Origin: JBOGVZ01 sp050692985
Lineage (GTDB): Bacteria; Actinomycetota; UBA4738; CALAEC01
Direction of reading: 5' to 3'
Assembly (NCBI GenBank): GCA_050692985.1
Contig: JBOGVZ010000003.1
Location: 1-57,050, forward strand
Length of the DNA: 57,050 bases
Shown here in pieces: positions 1 to 8,656 of this stretch. How positions within the stretch are numbered: the stretch's first letter is position 1; every line of letters starts with the position of its first letter. Below the pieces are notes generated by a model. The model ran no database searches and was not told the DNA's origin. It saw only the letters and a list, made by a program, of their open reading frames with translations. The position numbers were made by a program, and so were the translations under genes.

Positions 1-33
1 TGATCGGCTGACCGAGAACCACCAGGCTCTCCG

Positions 34-50
34 GCCCTCAAGGTGAGGGC
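34..50. repeat. Perfect inverted repeat downstream of the DUF4012 gene
   Basis: A 7-bp perfect inverted repeat (GCCCTCA, AGG, TGAGGGC) lies about 60 bp beyond the stop of the leftward DUF4012 gene. It could be part of a terminator, but there is no T-run, so the role is uncertain. The rest of bases 1-107 shows no gene I can support. Confidence 0.35.
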
Positions 51-107
51 TTGTTCGCCATCCTCGGAAGACCGGGGAGGCCATGGAGAGCAGGGAGTGC
101 CTACTGC

Positions 108-2135
108 CTATTGACGGACGCTACTGCCGAAACCGAGGACCGGCCGGCGCAGGAAGTCGAGCACGGAGTGCCAGGCACGCTGGAGGGGCGGCCGCTGGAA
201 CCGCACCTCGAAGGTCGTGACGTCGGTGAGCGGTCCGCTCCACAGCACCCGACCCTCCCCGACCCGCATCCCGGGGGTGACCGAGACGACCTCCATGCCG
301 TCGGGGATCCGGATATCCAGTTCGACCGTTGTGGGGGTGATGGTGGGCTGGCCGCGAACGGTGAGGTGGTAGGCCCCGCTGCCGGAGCCCCCCTCCCACG
401 CCCGTGCCACCCTCCAGGTGTATTCCAGGATCTCCTCCTGCGCGGATGGGATGTTCACGGAGCTCTCGTACACGGGGTGGTCCAGCTCCAGGCCGGACCC
501 CACCGCGTCGGAGCCTCGATCGCCCCGGAACGACTCCAGGAGGCATGTGGAAGCGCAGTACGTGCGGATCAGCGAGACGTTCTCCCCGGCCTTGAACCTC
601 GAGCTGTGGGGCCCGATGACGTACGCCGGCATGCCGCGCTTCGGGGCGGTGTTGGCGAGCCGCACGGTGGCCGTTCCCGAGGCGCTCCCCTCGGCTCCCA
701 GGGTCACCCGGTAGCGGATGGCCTGCTCGAGGTAGTAGTCGATCTTGTTCCCGGCGGCGTTGTTCGCCACGACCGCCAGGAAGTCCCCCGAGGGACCGGG
801 CAGGGGTCCGGCGATGCCGGCGGTGGCGAACGCCGCCTGGACGTCCGGGTCGGTGGCGTGGAACAGGAAGTGCCCGTCCGCCGCGGCCTCGATCAGCAAC
901 CGCCCGGCCCGCACCGGATCGTCGGCCGCCCGGCCTTCGATGAACCGGTCGAACACCGCCTGGGCCACGTCGCCCAGGAGCTCCTTCCGGGCCCTCGATC
1001 CCGGCAGCTCGGCGTAGGCCTGGTTCGTGACGTAGGCCACCACGTTTCGGGGGTCGATGGTCTGGCCGCTCGGCCCGGGGACCGCCCCCGTGACCCGGAG
1101 GAGGGACGCCAGGGCCTCCGGGTCCGTCAGGATCACCCCGTCCAACCTCGGCGGTGGCTCGATCGGCTGCGCGGCCGGGCCCCGCCGGGTCCCCCTGGGG
1201 GGAGGTACCGATGGCGCTTCTCGGCGAGGCCGAGCGCTCTCCCCGGCCACCTGCTCCCACAACCGCTCGATGGCCACCGCTGCCGACGGGAAGTCCGGGG
1301 TGAGGTTGATGTTCGACCACGACCCCCGCGCCTGGAAGCGGTCGTAGTTGCGGGCGTAGTCCTCGTTGGGCGGCTCCACGTCGGAGATGGGAGCCCGCTT
1401 GAGGTCGGTGGTGGGGCTGAACGGCCCCAGCTCGAGCCTGCCCCCCCTGACCGTGAGGATGGCGTAGGAACCGATCAGGCCCCCGGTGCCCCGGAGCTCC
1501 GCGGGGTTCTGGGCGCCCACGAAGTAGTGCCTCGGCTTCCCGCTCCCCAGGAACTGCGGGAGCTGGCGCGTGAGGGCCGCCGCCGATGTGAGCACGCGGG
1601 CGTCGCCGTCGATCTTCCCCAGGAACTCCTCCCGGGCCTGGCCGAGCGGCGGGATCAGCAGGGAGCTCGGCGACCCCCTCATGATCTCGTCGGCCTCACG
1701 GAGGAGGGCGTCGGCCTCCCCGAGCGACGGCGCCACCGATCGCAGGGGCTTGAGGGCGATGCGCCCGTTCCTGGGGGCCAGGGCGGAGGGGCCGCCGGGC
1801 AGGTCCTGCACGGCCGTGGCCAGCACCACGCCGGCCCGGGCGGCCCGGTCCCCGGCCTCGGCCAGGGCCACCGTCGTGTCCGGGCTCCGGCCGATCAGGG
1901 GGAGGAACCCGAACGCCCGGACGAACGGGCTCCGGAGGTCCTGGCGGGCTCGAGTGACGGCCTCCACGGCCCCCTGGAACTGCCGCATGGCCTCGTCGGC
2001 GTTCCCCACCAGCAGGGCCTCTCGCCCCCGGTACATGGCCGTGCGAGCTGCCAGCAGGTCGCGGGAGGCGCCGGCGGCCGAGACCAGCGCCAGGGCGATC
2101 CACGCCAGGAGGCCCAACAGGATCAGCAGGATCAC
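108..2135 (-). CDS. DUF4012 domain-containing membrane-anchored protein
   Basis: A 675-residue protein with one N-terminal membrane segment (about residues 2-20) and a large extracytoplasmic part. The central stretch at about residues 203-225 (HYFVGAQNPAELRGTGG and following) is the hallmark of DUF4012, a family found next to exopolysaccharide genes in Actinomycetota, Chloroflexi and candidate phyla. The function is unknown; a role in surface-polysaccharide assembly is inferred from context. The GTG used here directly begins the membrane helix. The frame is open upstream through an Arg-rich stretch, as expected for a cytoplasmic positive-inside segment, so the true start may be further upstream, near the end of the kinase gene. 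The gene probably follows the kinase gene in one operon. Confidence 0.8.
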   Translation of the reverse strand: MILLILLGLLAWIALALVSAAGASRDLLAARTAMYRGREALLVGNADEAMRQFQGAVEAVTRARQDLRSPFVRAFGFLPLIGRSPDTTVALAEAGDRAARAGVVLATAVQDLPGGPSALAPRNGRIALKPLRSVAPSLGEADALLREADEIMRGSPSSLLIPPLGQAREEFLGKIDGDARVLTSAAALTRQLPQFLGSGKPRHYFVGAQNPAELRGTGGLIGSYAILTVRGGRLELGPFSPTTDLKRAPISDVEPPNEDYARNYDRFQARGSWSNINLTPDFPSAAVAIERLWEQVAGESARPRREAPSVPPPRGTRRGPAAQPIEPPPRLDGVILTDPEALASLLRVTGAVPGPSGQTIDPRNVVAYVTNQAYAELPGSRARKELLGDVAQAVFDRFIEGRAADDPVRAGRLLIEAAADGHFLFHATDPDVQAAFATAGIAGPLPGPSGDFLAVVANNAAGNKIDYYLEQAIRYRVTLGAEGSASGTATVRLANTAPKRGMPAYVIGPHSSRFKAGENVSLIRTYCASTCLLESFRGDRGSDAVGSGLELDHPVYESSVNIPSAQEEILEYTWRVARAWEGGSGSGAYHLTVRGQPTITPTTVELDIRIPDGMEVVSVTPGMRVGEGRVLWSGPLTDVTTFEVRFQRPPLQRAWHSVLDFLRRPVLGFGSSVRQ

Positions 2136-2233
2136 CAGGGAACGGCGACGCCGCCTGCGGTGGCGCCTCGGTCTGGCTTCCTCCGGCTCCAGGGCGTCGG
2201 GTGGCCGGTCGTTCAGATCAAGGATGCGGGACG

Positions 2234-4822
2234 TCAGTGCTCCTCGGTACCGAAGAACCGCGCGGGTGCTCGCTCCGGCGGAGGTGGCTCGTCGTCCTCG
2301 TGCTCGGACGGTGGCTCGGCCGGCCCGTTCTCGGAGGCCGGGGCGCTCTCCACCGGGCGTGCGTCGCCCTGGTCACCGGCGTCGGGCCGCCAGGCCGGGC
2401 CGGAGACCGGCGTGGCCGGTTCCTCGGGCTCGCGAGCCGCCGACGGGGCCTCGGAGGGACGCGGAGGAACCTCGTCGAGGGATCCCTGGCCGCTCGTGGG
2501 CTCCCAGGTCGCCGCCGGCTCCCAGGTCGCCGCCGGCTCGGGCACGGGCTCCACGGCGGGGGGACGTGTCTCCGCAGCGGCGCCCTGCGCGGGAGGCACG
2601 GGTGCCTCCGGAACGACGTCGTCCTCCCCGGCCGGGGGACGTGTCTCCGCAGGGGCGCCCTGCGCGGGAGGCACGGGTGCCTCCGGAACGACGTCATCCT
2701 CCCCGGCGGGGGGACGTGTCTCCGCAGGGGAGCCCTGTGCGGGAGGTGCGGGTGCCCCCGGGACCACGTCGTCCTCCCCGGCGGGGGGAAGTGTCTCCGC
2801 AGCGGCGCTCTGCGCGGGAGGTGCGGGTGCCTCCGGAACCACGTCGTCCTCCACGGCTCCGGGGTCCGGCATCTCCACCGGCGGGGGCGGCTCGGGGGCC
2901 CGGGTCCTCGGCGGCGCCGATTCCGGCCCCTGCCGGGGGCTCGTCGCTGCCTCGCCCGGCGCTTCCTCCGCCTCCCTGGGGGGTTCCCCCGCCCCCGGGG
3001 CGCCCTCCCCCCTGGATGCCGGGGATGCCGGCTCCGATCCGGCTTCCTCGGCCTCGGGGCTCCGGGTCGGGGGGGACAAGCCCTCCCACACGATCCTCGA
3101 CGAGGTGGCCGGCTTCGCGGAGTGGACCGGCACGGTGGCCGGCTCCTCGAACCCGGCGGAGGCCCGGTGGGCGGCCTCCCGCCGGGCGCGCCTCTTCCGC
3201 CGCCGTGGGCGCGGGCCCTTCATGCCGTCGCCTTCGTACGAGTCGTAGCTGTAGTAGTAGTCGTAGTAGTAGGCCGCCTGTCGCGCCTTCGACGCATCGA
3301 AGTTGTTCAGCACGGCCCCGATGACGTGGGCGTCGACCTGATCCAGCAGGTGGCGCGCGTGCGAGACCGCTCCCCGGGTGGTGCGCTCGGCGTCGGCCAG
3401 GAACAGGACGGCATCGGTCAGGGGAGCCATGGCCAGGGCGTCGGAGACCACGAGCAGCGGTGGCGAGTCGATCACCACGAAGTCGGCGAGCTCGCGAAAC
3501 TGGTGGATCAGCTGTTGCATGGCGTCTGACCCGAGCAGCTCGGCGGGGTTCCCGGGGACCGGGCCGCTGGGGATGAGGCGCAGGTTCGGCACCCCCACGT
3601 CCACCACGGCCTCCCACGGCTCTGCCTCGCCGATCAGGACGCTGGTGACGCCGGTGCCGTTCTCCGAGTTGAAGAAGCGGTGGAGCCGCGGCTTCCGCAG
3701 GTCCGCCGACACCGCGATCACGCGCTTGCCGGCCTGGGCCAGGACCGTGGCCAGGTTCGCCGAGACGGCCGTCTTCCCTTCACCGACGTGAGAGCTGGTG
3801 ACCATGACGGTCGTGACGCCCTTCTCCGCGGCGGCGAACAGCAGGCTGGTCCGGAGGGTGCGGAACGACTCGGCGGTCCCCGACTGGGAGGCGGACATGG
3901 TGACCAGGGGGGTCTCCCTCCTCCGACGCCACGAGGCCACGTTGGGGATCACCCCGAGGACCGGGGCCCCGGCCCGCGACTCCAGGTCCAGGCGGCCGCG
4001 GAGCCCGTCGTCGAGCCGCTCGCGGAGGAAGGCGATGCCCACGCCCAGGGCCAGTCCAACCAGGAGACCCAGGATCCCGTTCTGGACGTGGTTCGGGCTG
4101 CTGGGGGAGGACGGGATCCGGGCCGGCTCCACGACCTGGCCGACGTTGAGAGCGTCCTGAAGGGACAGGGCGCCGATGTCCTGCTCGACCAGGGCGAGCT
4201 GGCCGCTGATCACGTTGATCTGCTGCTGGATCTGGGCGTCGTCGGTGGGGGCCCCACCCGCTCGTGTCTCTCCCGTGTCCCCGGGGCCGAGCTGGGCCTG
4301 GAGCTCCTGCTGCTGGGCCAGCAGCCGCTTCCGCTTGTCCACCAAGGTCTTCCTGGCCGACTGGAACTCCTCCTGGGCCTGCTGCCGGCGGAACTCCAGG
4401 TAGCCGTTGCCGAAGGCCTGGGCCAGCTCCCTGGCCCGTGCTGGATCGTGGTGCTCGTACCTGACCCCCATGATCTCCGTCTTCGGGATGACCTCGACGG
4501 TGAGCCCGCGCAGCAGCAGGCGGGGGTCGTTCGTGGCCCCGATCTCCTCGCCCACGATCTCGGCGACCTGTGAGGAGGTGATCAGCTGTCGCTCGGTCTC
4601 CAGGTTGATCGGCTGCGAGGCCACGCCGGCGCTGGTGGTCTTGGACACCACGACCAGCACCTTTGCCTCCGATTCGTAGATGGGGGTCTGCCGCGCGGAC
4701 ATCGCCATGGCCCCCCCCACGACCAGCAATGCAACGGCAAGGATGGACCACTTCCGCAGCTTCAGGACTGCCAGGTAATCCTGGAGTTGTGAGCGGTCCT
4801 CGGGTGTGCTCGCTTGGGTCAT
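2234..4822 (-). CDS. Wzc/CpsD-like polysaccharide co-polymerase and tyrosine autokinase
   Basis: An 862-residue protein of the Wzz-BY-kinase fusion type that controls chain length and export of capsule or exopolysaccharide. It has TM1 at about 24-41, a periplasmic-type coiled region, TM2 at about 248-265 and a BY-kinase domain: Walker A SSHVGEGKT at 343-351, Walker A' VSADLRKP near 371-378 and Walker B VVIDSPP near 449-455. A tyrosine cluster (YYYDYYYSYDSY, 518-529) follows and is the likely autophosphorylation site. An unusual acidic, proline-rich tail of about 320 residues (540-862) comes after it and contains four 25-residue repeats. The start has a GGAG Shine-Dalgarno sequence about 6 nt away and a TACGAT -10-like box upstream. 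The gene is followed by DUF4012. Confidence 0.93.
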   Translation of the reverse strand: MTQASTPEDRSQLQDYLAVLKLRKWSILAVALLVVGGAMAMSARQTPIYESEAKVLVVVSKTTSAGVASQPINLETERQLITSSQVAEIVGEEIGATNDPRLLLRGLTVEVIPKTEIMGVRYEHHDPARARELAQAFGNGYLEFRRQQAQEEFQSARKTLVDKRKRLLAQQQELQAQLGPGDTGETRAGGAPTDDAQIQQQINVISGQLALVEQDIGALSLQDALNVGQVVEPARIPSSPSSPNHVQNGILGLLVGLALGVGIAFLRERLDDGLRGRLDLESRAGAPVLGVIPNVASWRRRRETPLVTMSASQSGTAESFRTLRTSLLFAAAEKGVTTVMVTSSHVGEGKTAVSANLATVLAQAGKRVIAVSADLRKPRLHRFFNSENGTGVTSVLIGEAEPWEAVVDVGVPNLRLIPSGPVPGNPAELLGSDAMQQLIHQFRELADFVVIDSPPLLVVSDALAMAPLTDAVLFLADAERTTRGAVSHARHLLDQVDAHVIGAVLNNFDASKARQAAYYYDYYYSYDSYEGDGMKGPRPRRRKRRARREAAHRASAGFEEPATVPVHSAKPATSSRIVWEGLSPPTRSPEAEEAGSEPASPASRGEGAPGAGEPPREAEEAPGEAATSPRQGPESAPPRTRAPEPPPPVEMPDPGAVEDDVVPEAPAPPAQSAAAETLPPAGEDDVVPGAPAPPAQGSPAETRPPAGEDDVVPEAPVPPAQGAPAETRPPAGEDDVVPEAPVPPAQGAAAETRPPAVEPVPEPAATWEPAATWEPTSGQGSLDEVPPRPSEAPSAAREPEEPATPVSGPAWRPDAGDQGDARPVESAPASENGPAEPPSEHEDDEPPPPERAPARFFGTEEH
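2556..2860 (-). repeat. Four tandem 75-bp in-frame repeats in the kinase tail
   Basis: Four consecutive copies of a 25-residue unit (core GEDDVVPEAPVPPAQG) are encoded near the 3' end of the tyrosine kinase gene. Copies differ at a few positions (EAP or GAP, APP or VPP, QS or QG). The near-identical DNA suggests recent slippage-type expansion. The tail is acidic and proline-rich and is expected to be disordered. Confidence 0.85.
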
Positions 4823-4840
4823 CCCATTCTCCGGTCGCCG

Positions 4841-4846
4841 ATCGTA
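4841..4846 (-). promoter_or_regulatory. Putative -10 element of the kinase operon
   Basis: TACGAT on the minus strand lies 18 nt before the kinase ATG and fits the TAnnnT -10 pattern seen upstream of many genes here. A GGAG ribosome-binding site lies between it and the start. No convincing -35 was identified. Confidence 0.4.
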
Positions 4847-4907
4847 CGCAAGCTTAGAACTCTAGCAGGCCCCGGAGCACTCGCGCCAGACATTTCCCGC
4901 ATGAGGC

Positions 4908-5759
4908 TCACCCCCTCGTGGAACCCCGGGAGGCGAGCGGCTGGTTCCAGGCGGACAGGTCTCGTCCCAGAAACCGGCCCAGGGCCTCGTTCTCCTCCCG
5001 GAAGCGCTCCACGAGCTCCCGGCGGAGCCCGGGGTCGATGGGGGGGTAGGTGGTGTATCGGATGTTCAGCCGGGCGGCCACCTTCTGGAAGATCCCCGGC
5101 AGGCGGCGGATCGGCCGCCGAAGCCCCGGGAACCGGTAGGTGATGAAGCGGTTCTTGGCGCTGTCGAGGTTTGGGGGAACGACCGTGTCGTCCACTCCCA
5201 GGAACCGGAACACCGCCTGCACGGCCTCCACCCGCTCGTCCCGGAGGTCCTCCAGGAGCAGGACGTGCAGGGCCTCCCGCGGATAGTGCAGCACCACCCG
5301 CTCGAGCTGGGGGAGGTACCGGCTGCGGTCCAGGTAGGCGAACTGGAGCCGGGCCCGGAGGTCGCCCGTCGCCAGCCGCTCCGGCTCGGCCTTCAGGGCC
5401 TCGCCGAACCCCAGGGGCTCCTTCCCCCGGGTTCGGTTGTGCCAGTAGTGGGAGTACGCCCGGTCGATCGGGTGGCGGAGGACGGCGATGAGGCGGGCGT
5501 CGGGGACGTCCCTGGCCATCAGCGCCGGGATGTGCGGCAGGTACATGTACGGGGGGGACGATTCGCCCACGGCGCGATGGGTGGTGGCCGGGGCGAACTG
5601 CCACCGGTACCAGTCCAGCCCCTGGTCGTAGTAGCGGCTGAAGAAGTGGACCTCCTCCTGGAGGCAGTACACGTCCGGGTGGGCGTCCAGGTAGTACGTC
5701 AGCGACGTCGTCGCCGACTTCATGGCCCCGATGATCAGGAAGTTCGGAAGCTTCCCCAT
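4908..5759 (-). CDS. Sulfotransferase (PAPS-dependent)
   Basis: A 283-residue cytosolic sulfotransferase expected to transfer sulfate from PAPS to a carbohydrate hydroxyl. The 5'-phosphosulfate loop is IIGAMKSATTSL at about residues 9-20 (heparan-sulfotransferase-like GAMKSATT). The 3'-phosphate-binding element is VLRHPIDRAYSHY at about 93-105. The frame is open 18 codons further upstream, but the ATG at 5759 was chosen because the conserved fold starts immediately after it and the upstream codons form an Arg-rich run overlapping the spacer. It lies downstream of the hydrolase pair and is read in the same direction, so probably in one operon. The acceptor is unknown; given the locus it is probably the polysaccharide. 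Confidence 0.88.
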   Translation of the reverse strand: MGKLPNFLIIGAMKSATTSLTYYLDAHPDVYCLQEEVHFFSRYYDQGLDWYRWQFAPATTHRAVGESSPPYMYLPHIPALMARDVPDARLIAVLRHPIDRAYSHYWHNRTRGKEPLGFGEALKAEPERLATGDLRARLQFAYLDRSRYLPQLERVVLHYPREALHVLLLEDLRDERVEAVQAVFRFLGVDDTVVPPNLDSAKNRFITYRFPGLRRPIRRLPGIFQKVAARLNIRYTTYPPIDPGLRRELVERFREENEALGRFLGRDLSAWNQPLASRGSTRG

Positions 5760-5802
5760 CCCGCCCCGATCGCGGTGGAGGGCCGCCGTGGGTGACCGGC
5801 GT

Positions 5803-6705
5803 CTATGAGGCATCGACGGAGTCTGGTTCCCGGCGGTCTCCTCCGGGGAGCGAAGCGGAGAACTCCTCGACGGTCTTCACCGCCCACCGCACCGCGATGT
5901 CCTGCTCCGCCATCGCGAAGAACTGGAGCCCGACGTTCTCGATGATCTCGACCCGCAGGCGCTCCCGCTGCTGTGGGGCCAGCTCGGGCGTGACCGCGGC
6001 CACGGCCGCCCGGAGGCCCTCGAGGTGCGAGCCCCGCTCCCCGTACACGAACGAGACCGTGCCTCCCCGGCGGAGGAACCTCAGCAGGGCGCGGATCACC
6101 AGGGGGCTGACGCCCTTCGCCGCCGCCCGGGTAGCGGGGGGAGCCGCCCCGCCCGGCCGGCCGCGGCGCAGCGTGCGGCGGAGCCATCGCCTGAGCGGAT
6201 TGGCGCGCAGGAACTTGCCCAGGCCCGTGCCCCGCAGCCGTCTCCGGATCCGCCGGCGGGTGCCCAGGCGTCCTCCGGACATGAGCGGAGCGGGGAACAG
6301 CGTCATGGCCAGCACGTCCGGCTGCTCCGCGGCCACCACCAGCGCCGTGCGGGCCCCGAAGCACGTGGCCACCAGGGCCAGCCCGGTCACCCCGGTGGCC
6401 CGCCGCAGGAACCCGGCAGCAGCGATCACGTCGCCTTCGAAGGGGGCGTCCAGGTCGAACTCCGTCTCCGAGCCCACGGTGCTGTCACCGATGCCGTGGT
6501 AGTCGAAGCGGATCGAGGCGATGCCCCGGTCGGCCATCTCCCGGGCGGCCCTGACCCACATGCTGTTGCGGTGGGTGCGGGTGATGTTGCCGCCCGACAG
6601 CAGCACGACTCCCAGGTCCTTCAGGTCCCCGGTGGGCACGCAGACCACGGCACACAGGTGCTCCTGTCCCGATGGGAAGAACACCGGGTGTTCCCGGTAG
6701 CTCAT
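5803..6705 (-). CDS. Alpha/beta hydrolase, exosortase-A-type 'hydrolase 1'-like, with Cys nucleophile
   Basis: A 300-residue alpha/beta-hydrolase fold protein. The residues LLSGGN (about 35-40) form the region after the first core strand. The nucleophile elbow reads A-T-C-F-G (113-117), so the usual serine is replaced by Cys115. The ATG at 6705 overlaps the stop of the upstream hydrolase (ATGA), indicating translational coupling. Paired hydrolases of this kind are known from exosortase A (PEP-CTERM) polysaccharide loci (TIGR03100/TIGR03101 families); the assignment here is by resemblance only. The substrate is unknown; an ester or thioester linked to glycan assembly is a guess. Confidence 0.75.
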   Translation of the reverse strand: MSYREHPVFFPSGQEHLCAVVCVPTGDLKDLGVVLLSGGNITRTHRNSMWVRAAREMADRGIASIRFDYHGIGDSTVGSETEFDLDAPFEGDVIAAAGFLRRATGVTGLALVATCFGARTALVVAAEQPDVLAMTLFPAPLMSGGRLGTRRRIRRRLRGTGLGKFLRANPLRRWLRRTLRRGRPGGAAPPATRAAAKGVSPLVIRALLRFLRRGGTVSFVYGERGSHLEGLRAAVAAVTPELAPQQRERLRVEIIENVGLQFFAMAEQDIAVRWAVKTVEEFSASLPGGDRREPDSVDAS

Positions 6706-7655
6706 CGGGAGACCCACTCGGCGGCCCGTTCGGAGATCGCCTCCTGGACGGGCCGCTGGATGTTCCGCCGGATCGTGGACTCGGCCACGTTCTGGAACGG
6801 CTTCTGTCCGAACCGCGTCCCGGGAGGCTCGGGCAGGAGCTCGACGGTGCACTGTCCGCCCCGAGACTCGACAGCGGACGCGAAGGCCTGGACGTCGGGG
6901 GGGACCCGGGAGGACCTGGTGACCTGGAGCACCAGCGCCTGGCCGTTGAAGGAGCCCACGTCCGTGGTGAGATCGACCGGGCCGAAGCCCTCGAACACCG
7001 ACCGGTACAGCGGGTAGCCCAGCACCTCCGCGACCTCCTCGGTCTCCAGCCGGGAGAGCAGGTCGCCTTCGGCCCCCGGGGCCCCCTGGTCGTCGGCGAG
7101 CTGGGCGATCAGCACGTGGCGGGCCAGCTCCCGGAAGAGCGGCATGCCCCGGAGGGAGGGGTTCACCAGGAGGAGGCGGTCGACGCCTCCTTCCCGGGCC
7201 GCCAGGCCGGCGACCAGGGCGCCGAACCGGGCTCCGATCAGGCCGACCCGGTCGGCGCCGGCCTCCGCGGTCACGTAGGACATGGCCTCCCGGACCTCCT
7301 GGAGGTGCTCGGGGACCCCCGCGTCCGGCGAGCCCTCGGAGTCCCCGTAGCCGCGGCGGTGGAACGTGAGGACCGGGTGCCCCAGCCGGGCCAGCGTCCG
7401 GGCCACATCGCGCTCGATCCTGCGGAGGTTCACGAACTCGTCGCCGAAGGCATGGCACACCACGAACCCCATCCCGCTGGGGGGGCGGCCGGCCGGGTGG
7501 TCCAGGATGGCCAGGCACCTGGTGCCGGCCAGATCCACGAAGAAGGCCCTCTCCCGCACCCCCTCGGTGACGAAGTCGGCATGCCGGGCGAGGAGATCCG
7601 CATCGACGGGAGGTCCCACGGCGCGGAGGATACTCGAACATCCCCGCACTGTCAC
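6702..7655 (-). CDS. Alpha/beta hydrolase, exosortase-A-type 'hydrolase 2'-like, nucleophile Ser replaced by Arg
   Basis: A 317-residue alpha/beta-hydrolase fold protein with recognisable core segments (GFVVCHAFGDEF near 63-74; HRRGYGDSEG near 99-108). The position of the GxSxG elbow reads G-A-R-F-G (141-145), so the serine nucleophile is absent. As I recall, exosortase-associated 'hydrolase 2' proteins carry a similar G-L-R-x-G elbow, so this is probably a family trait and not decay. A GTG at 7655 was chosen as start; internal alternatives exist. It is divergent from the glycosyltransferase at 7673 across a 17-bp gap and overlaps the next hydrolase gene by 4 bp. It may be catalytically inactive or use another nucleophile. 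Confidence 0.7.
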   Translation of the reverse strand: MTVRGCSSILRAVGPPVDADLLARHADFVTEGVRERAFFVDLAGTRCLAILDHPAGRPPSGMGFVVCHAFGDEFVNLRRIERDVARTLARLGHPVLTFHRRGYGDSEGSPDAGVPEHLQEVREAMSYVTAEAGADRVGLIGARFGALVAGLAAREGGVDRLLLVNPSLRGMPLFRELARHVLIAQLADDQGAPGAEGDLLSRLETEEVAEVLGYPLYRSVFEGFGPVDLTTDVGSFNGQALVLQVTRSSRVPPDVQAFASAVESRGGQCTVELLPEPPGTRFGQKPFQNVAESTIRRNIQRPVQEAISERAAEWVSR

Positions 7656-7660
7656 TGCCC

Positions 7661-7666
7661 TACAAT
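7661..7666 (+). promoter_or_regulatory. Putative -10 element giving a leaderless glycosyltransferase mRNA
   Basis: TACAAT is followed by 6 nt and then the GTG start at 7673. No Shine-Dalgarno sequence fits in this gap, so transcription probably begins at or next to the start codon. Confidence 0.5.
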
Positions 7667-7672
7667 CGAGCC

Positions 7673-8650
7673 GTGCCTCTCCGCCAGCCCGGGACCGGGG
7701 GACCTCGGCTCCACGGGATCCTGACGACGTACCGGCGTCCCGCCGAGCTGGCCGACACGCTGGTCCGGCTGGGCGGCCAGAGCCGCCTGATCGAACGACT
7801 GGTGGTGGCGGACAACGGGCGCGGCCCCGAGACCGAGGGCATCGTAGATCGGTCCGCCGGGTGGTGTCCGGCCGTCGAGCACGTGGCCATGCCGGAGAAC
7901 GTGGGGCCCGCCGGAGCCATCGCCACCGGCATGCGGCGGTTCCTGGAGGACGCCGCGGACGGCGACTGGATCGTGGTCATCGACGACGACGACCCTCCCC
8001 GGTTCCCCCATGTCATCGAGGAGCTGGAGCGGTTCGCCGAGGACGCCGTTCGACGGGATCCCAGGACGGCGGCCGTGGGGCTCCACGGAGCGCGCTTCGA
8101 TTGGTCCCGGGGGCGGCTGGTGCGGATCGGCGACCGGGAGCTGGACGGCCCCGTCCCCCTCGACTACCTGGGAGGCAACGCGCTGCCGTTCTTCCGGGTG
8201 GCCGCCGTCCGGGAGGTGGGCCCGTTCCTGGAGCAGCTGTTCTGGGGATGGGAGGAGCTCGAGTACGGCCTCCGCCTCCGTGGCGCGGGGTATCGCATCT
8301 ACGGCCACGGCGACCTGTGGCGGTGGGGGCGCGGCACCCGGGCGGCGGACCTGGACAGGCGGAAGCGGCCCCTCTTCAGCCTGCGGGAACCGGACTGGCG
8401 CCGGTACTACGAGGTGCGGAACCTGGTCCACCTGCTGCGGATCCATGGCCGCCCGGGGACCGCGCTGCGGGTGGGGCTCACCATGGGCGTGGCCAAGCCC
8501 CTGGCGAACCTGCCGGTCCGTCCCCGGATGGCCCTTCGCCACCTCGCCCTGAGCCGGCGGGCCCTGCGCGATGGGTGGACCGGCCGGTTGGGGAGGACGG
8601 TGGAGCCGGAGCCGTGGGGCCCCCGTCCGGTCAGGCATCCCGCCCGCTGA
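7673..8650 (+). CDS. Family 2 glycosyltransferase
   Basis: A 325-residue GT-A-type glycosyltransferase. The N-terminal strand (HGILTTYRRPAELADTL) and NVGPAGA near residue 82 are typical of GT2 enzymes of the rhamnosyl- or galactofuranosyl-transferase type. The metal and nucleotide site is an unusually acidic VVIDDDDPPR. An acceptor-side WGWEELEYGLRLRGAGY motif (ED-type) follows. No membrane segment is seen. The start is GTG directly after a -10-like box, and the next gene, a sulfotransferase, begins only 6 nt after this stop. The donor and acceptor sugars cannot be told from sequence. Confidence 0.88.
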   Translation: MPLRQPGTGGPRLHGILTTYRRPAELADTLVRLGGQSRLIERLVVADNGRGPETEGIVDRSAGWCPAVEHVAMPENVGPAGAIATGMRRFLEDAADGDWIVVIDDDDPPRFPHVIEELERFAEDAVRRDPRTAAVGLHGARFDWSRGRLVRIGDRELDGPVPLDYLGGNALPFFRVAAVREVGPFLEQLFWGWEELEYGLRLRGAGYRIYGHGDLWRWGRGTRAADLDRRKRPLFSLREPDWRRYYEVRNLVHLLRIHGRPGTALRVGLTMGVAKPLANLPVRPRMALRHLALSRRALRDGWTGRLGRTVEPEPWGPRPVRHPAR

Positions 8651-8656
8651 GCGACC

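Noticed and set aside
51..3248. Very long plus-strand open frame (over 1000 codons) across the first 3.2 kb
   Set aside because: It is the antisense shadow of the DUF4012 and kinase genes in GC-rich DNA; its translation is low-complexity Arg/Gly/Pro with no motif.
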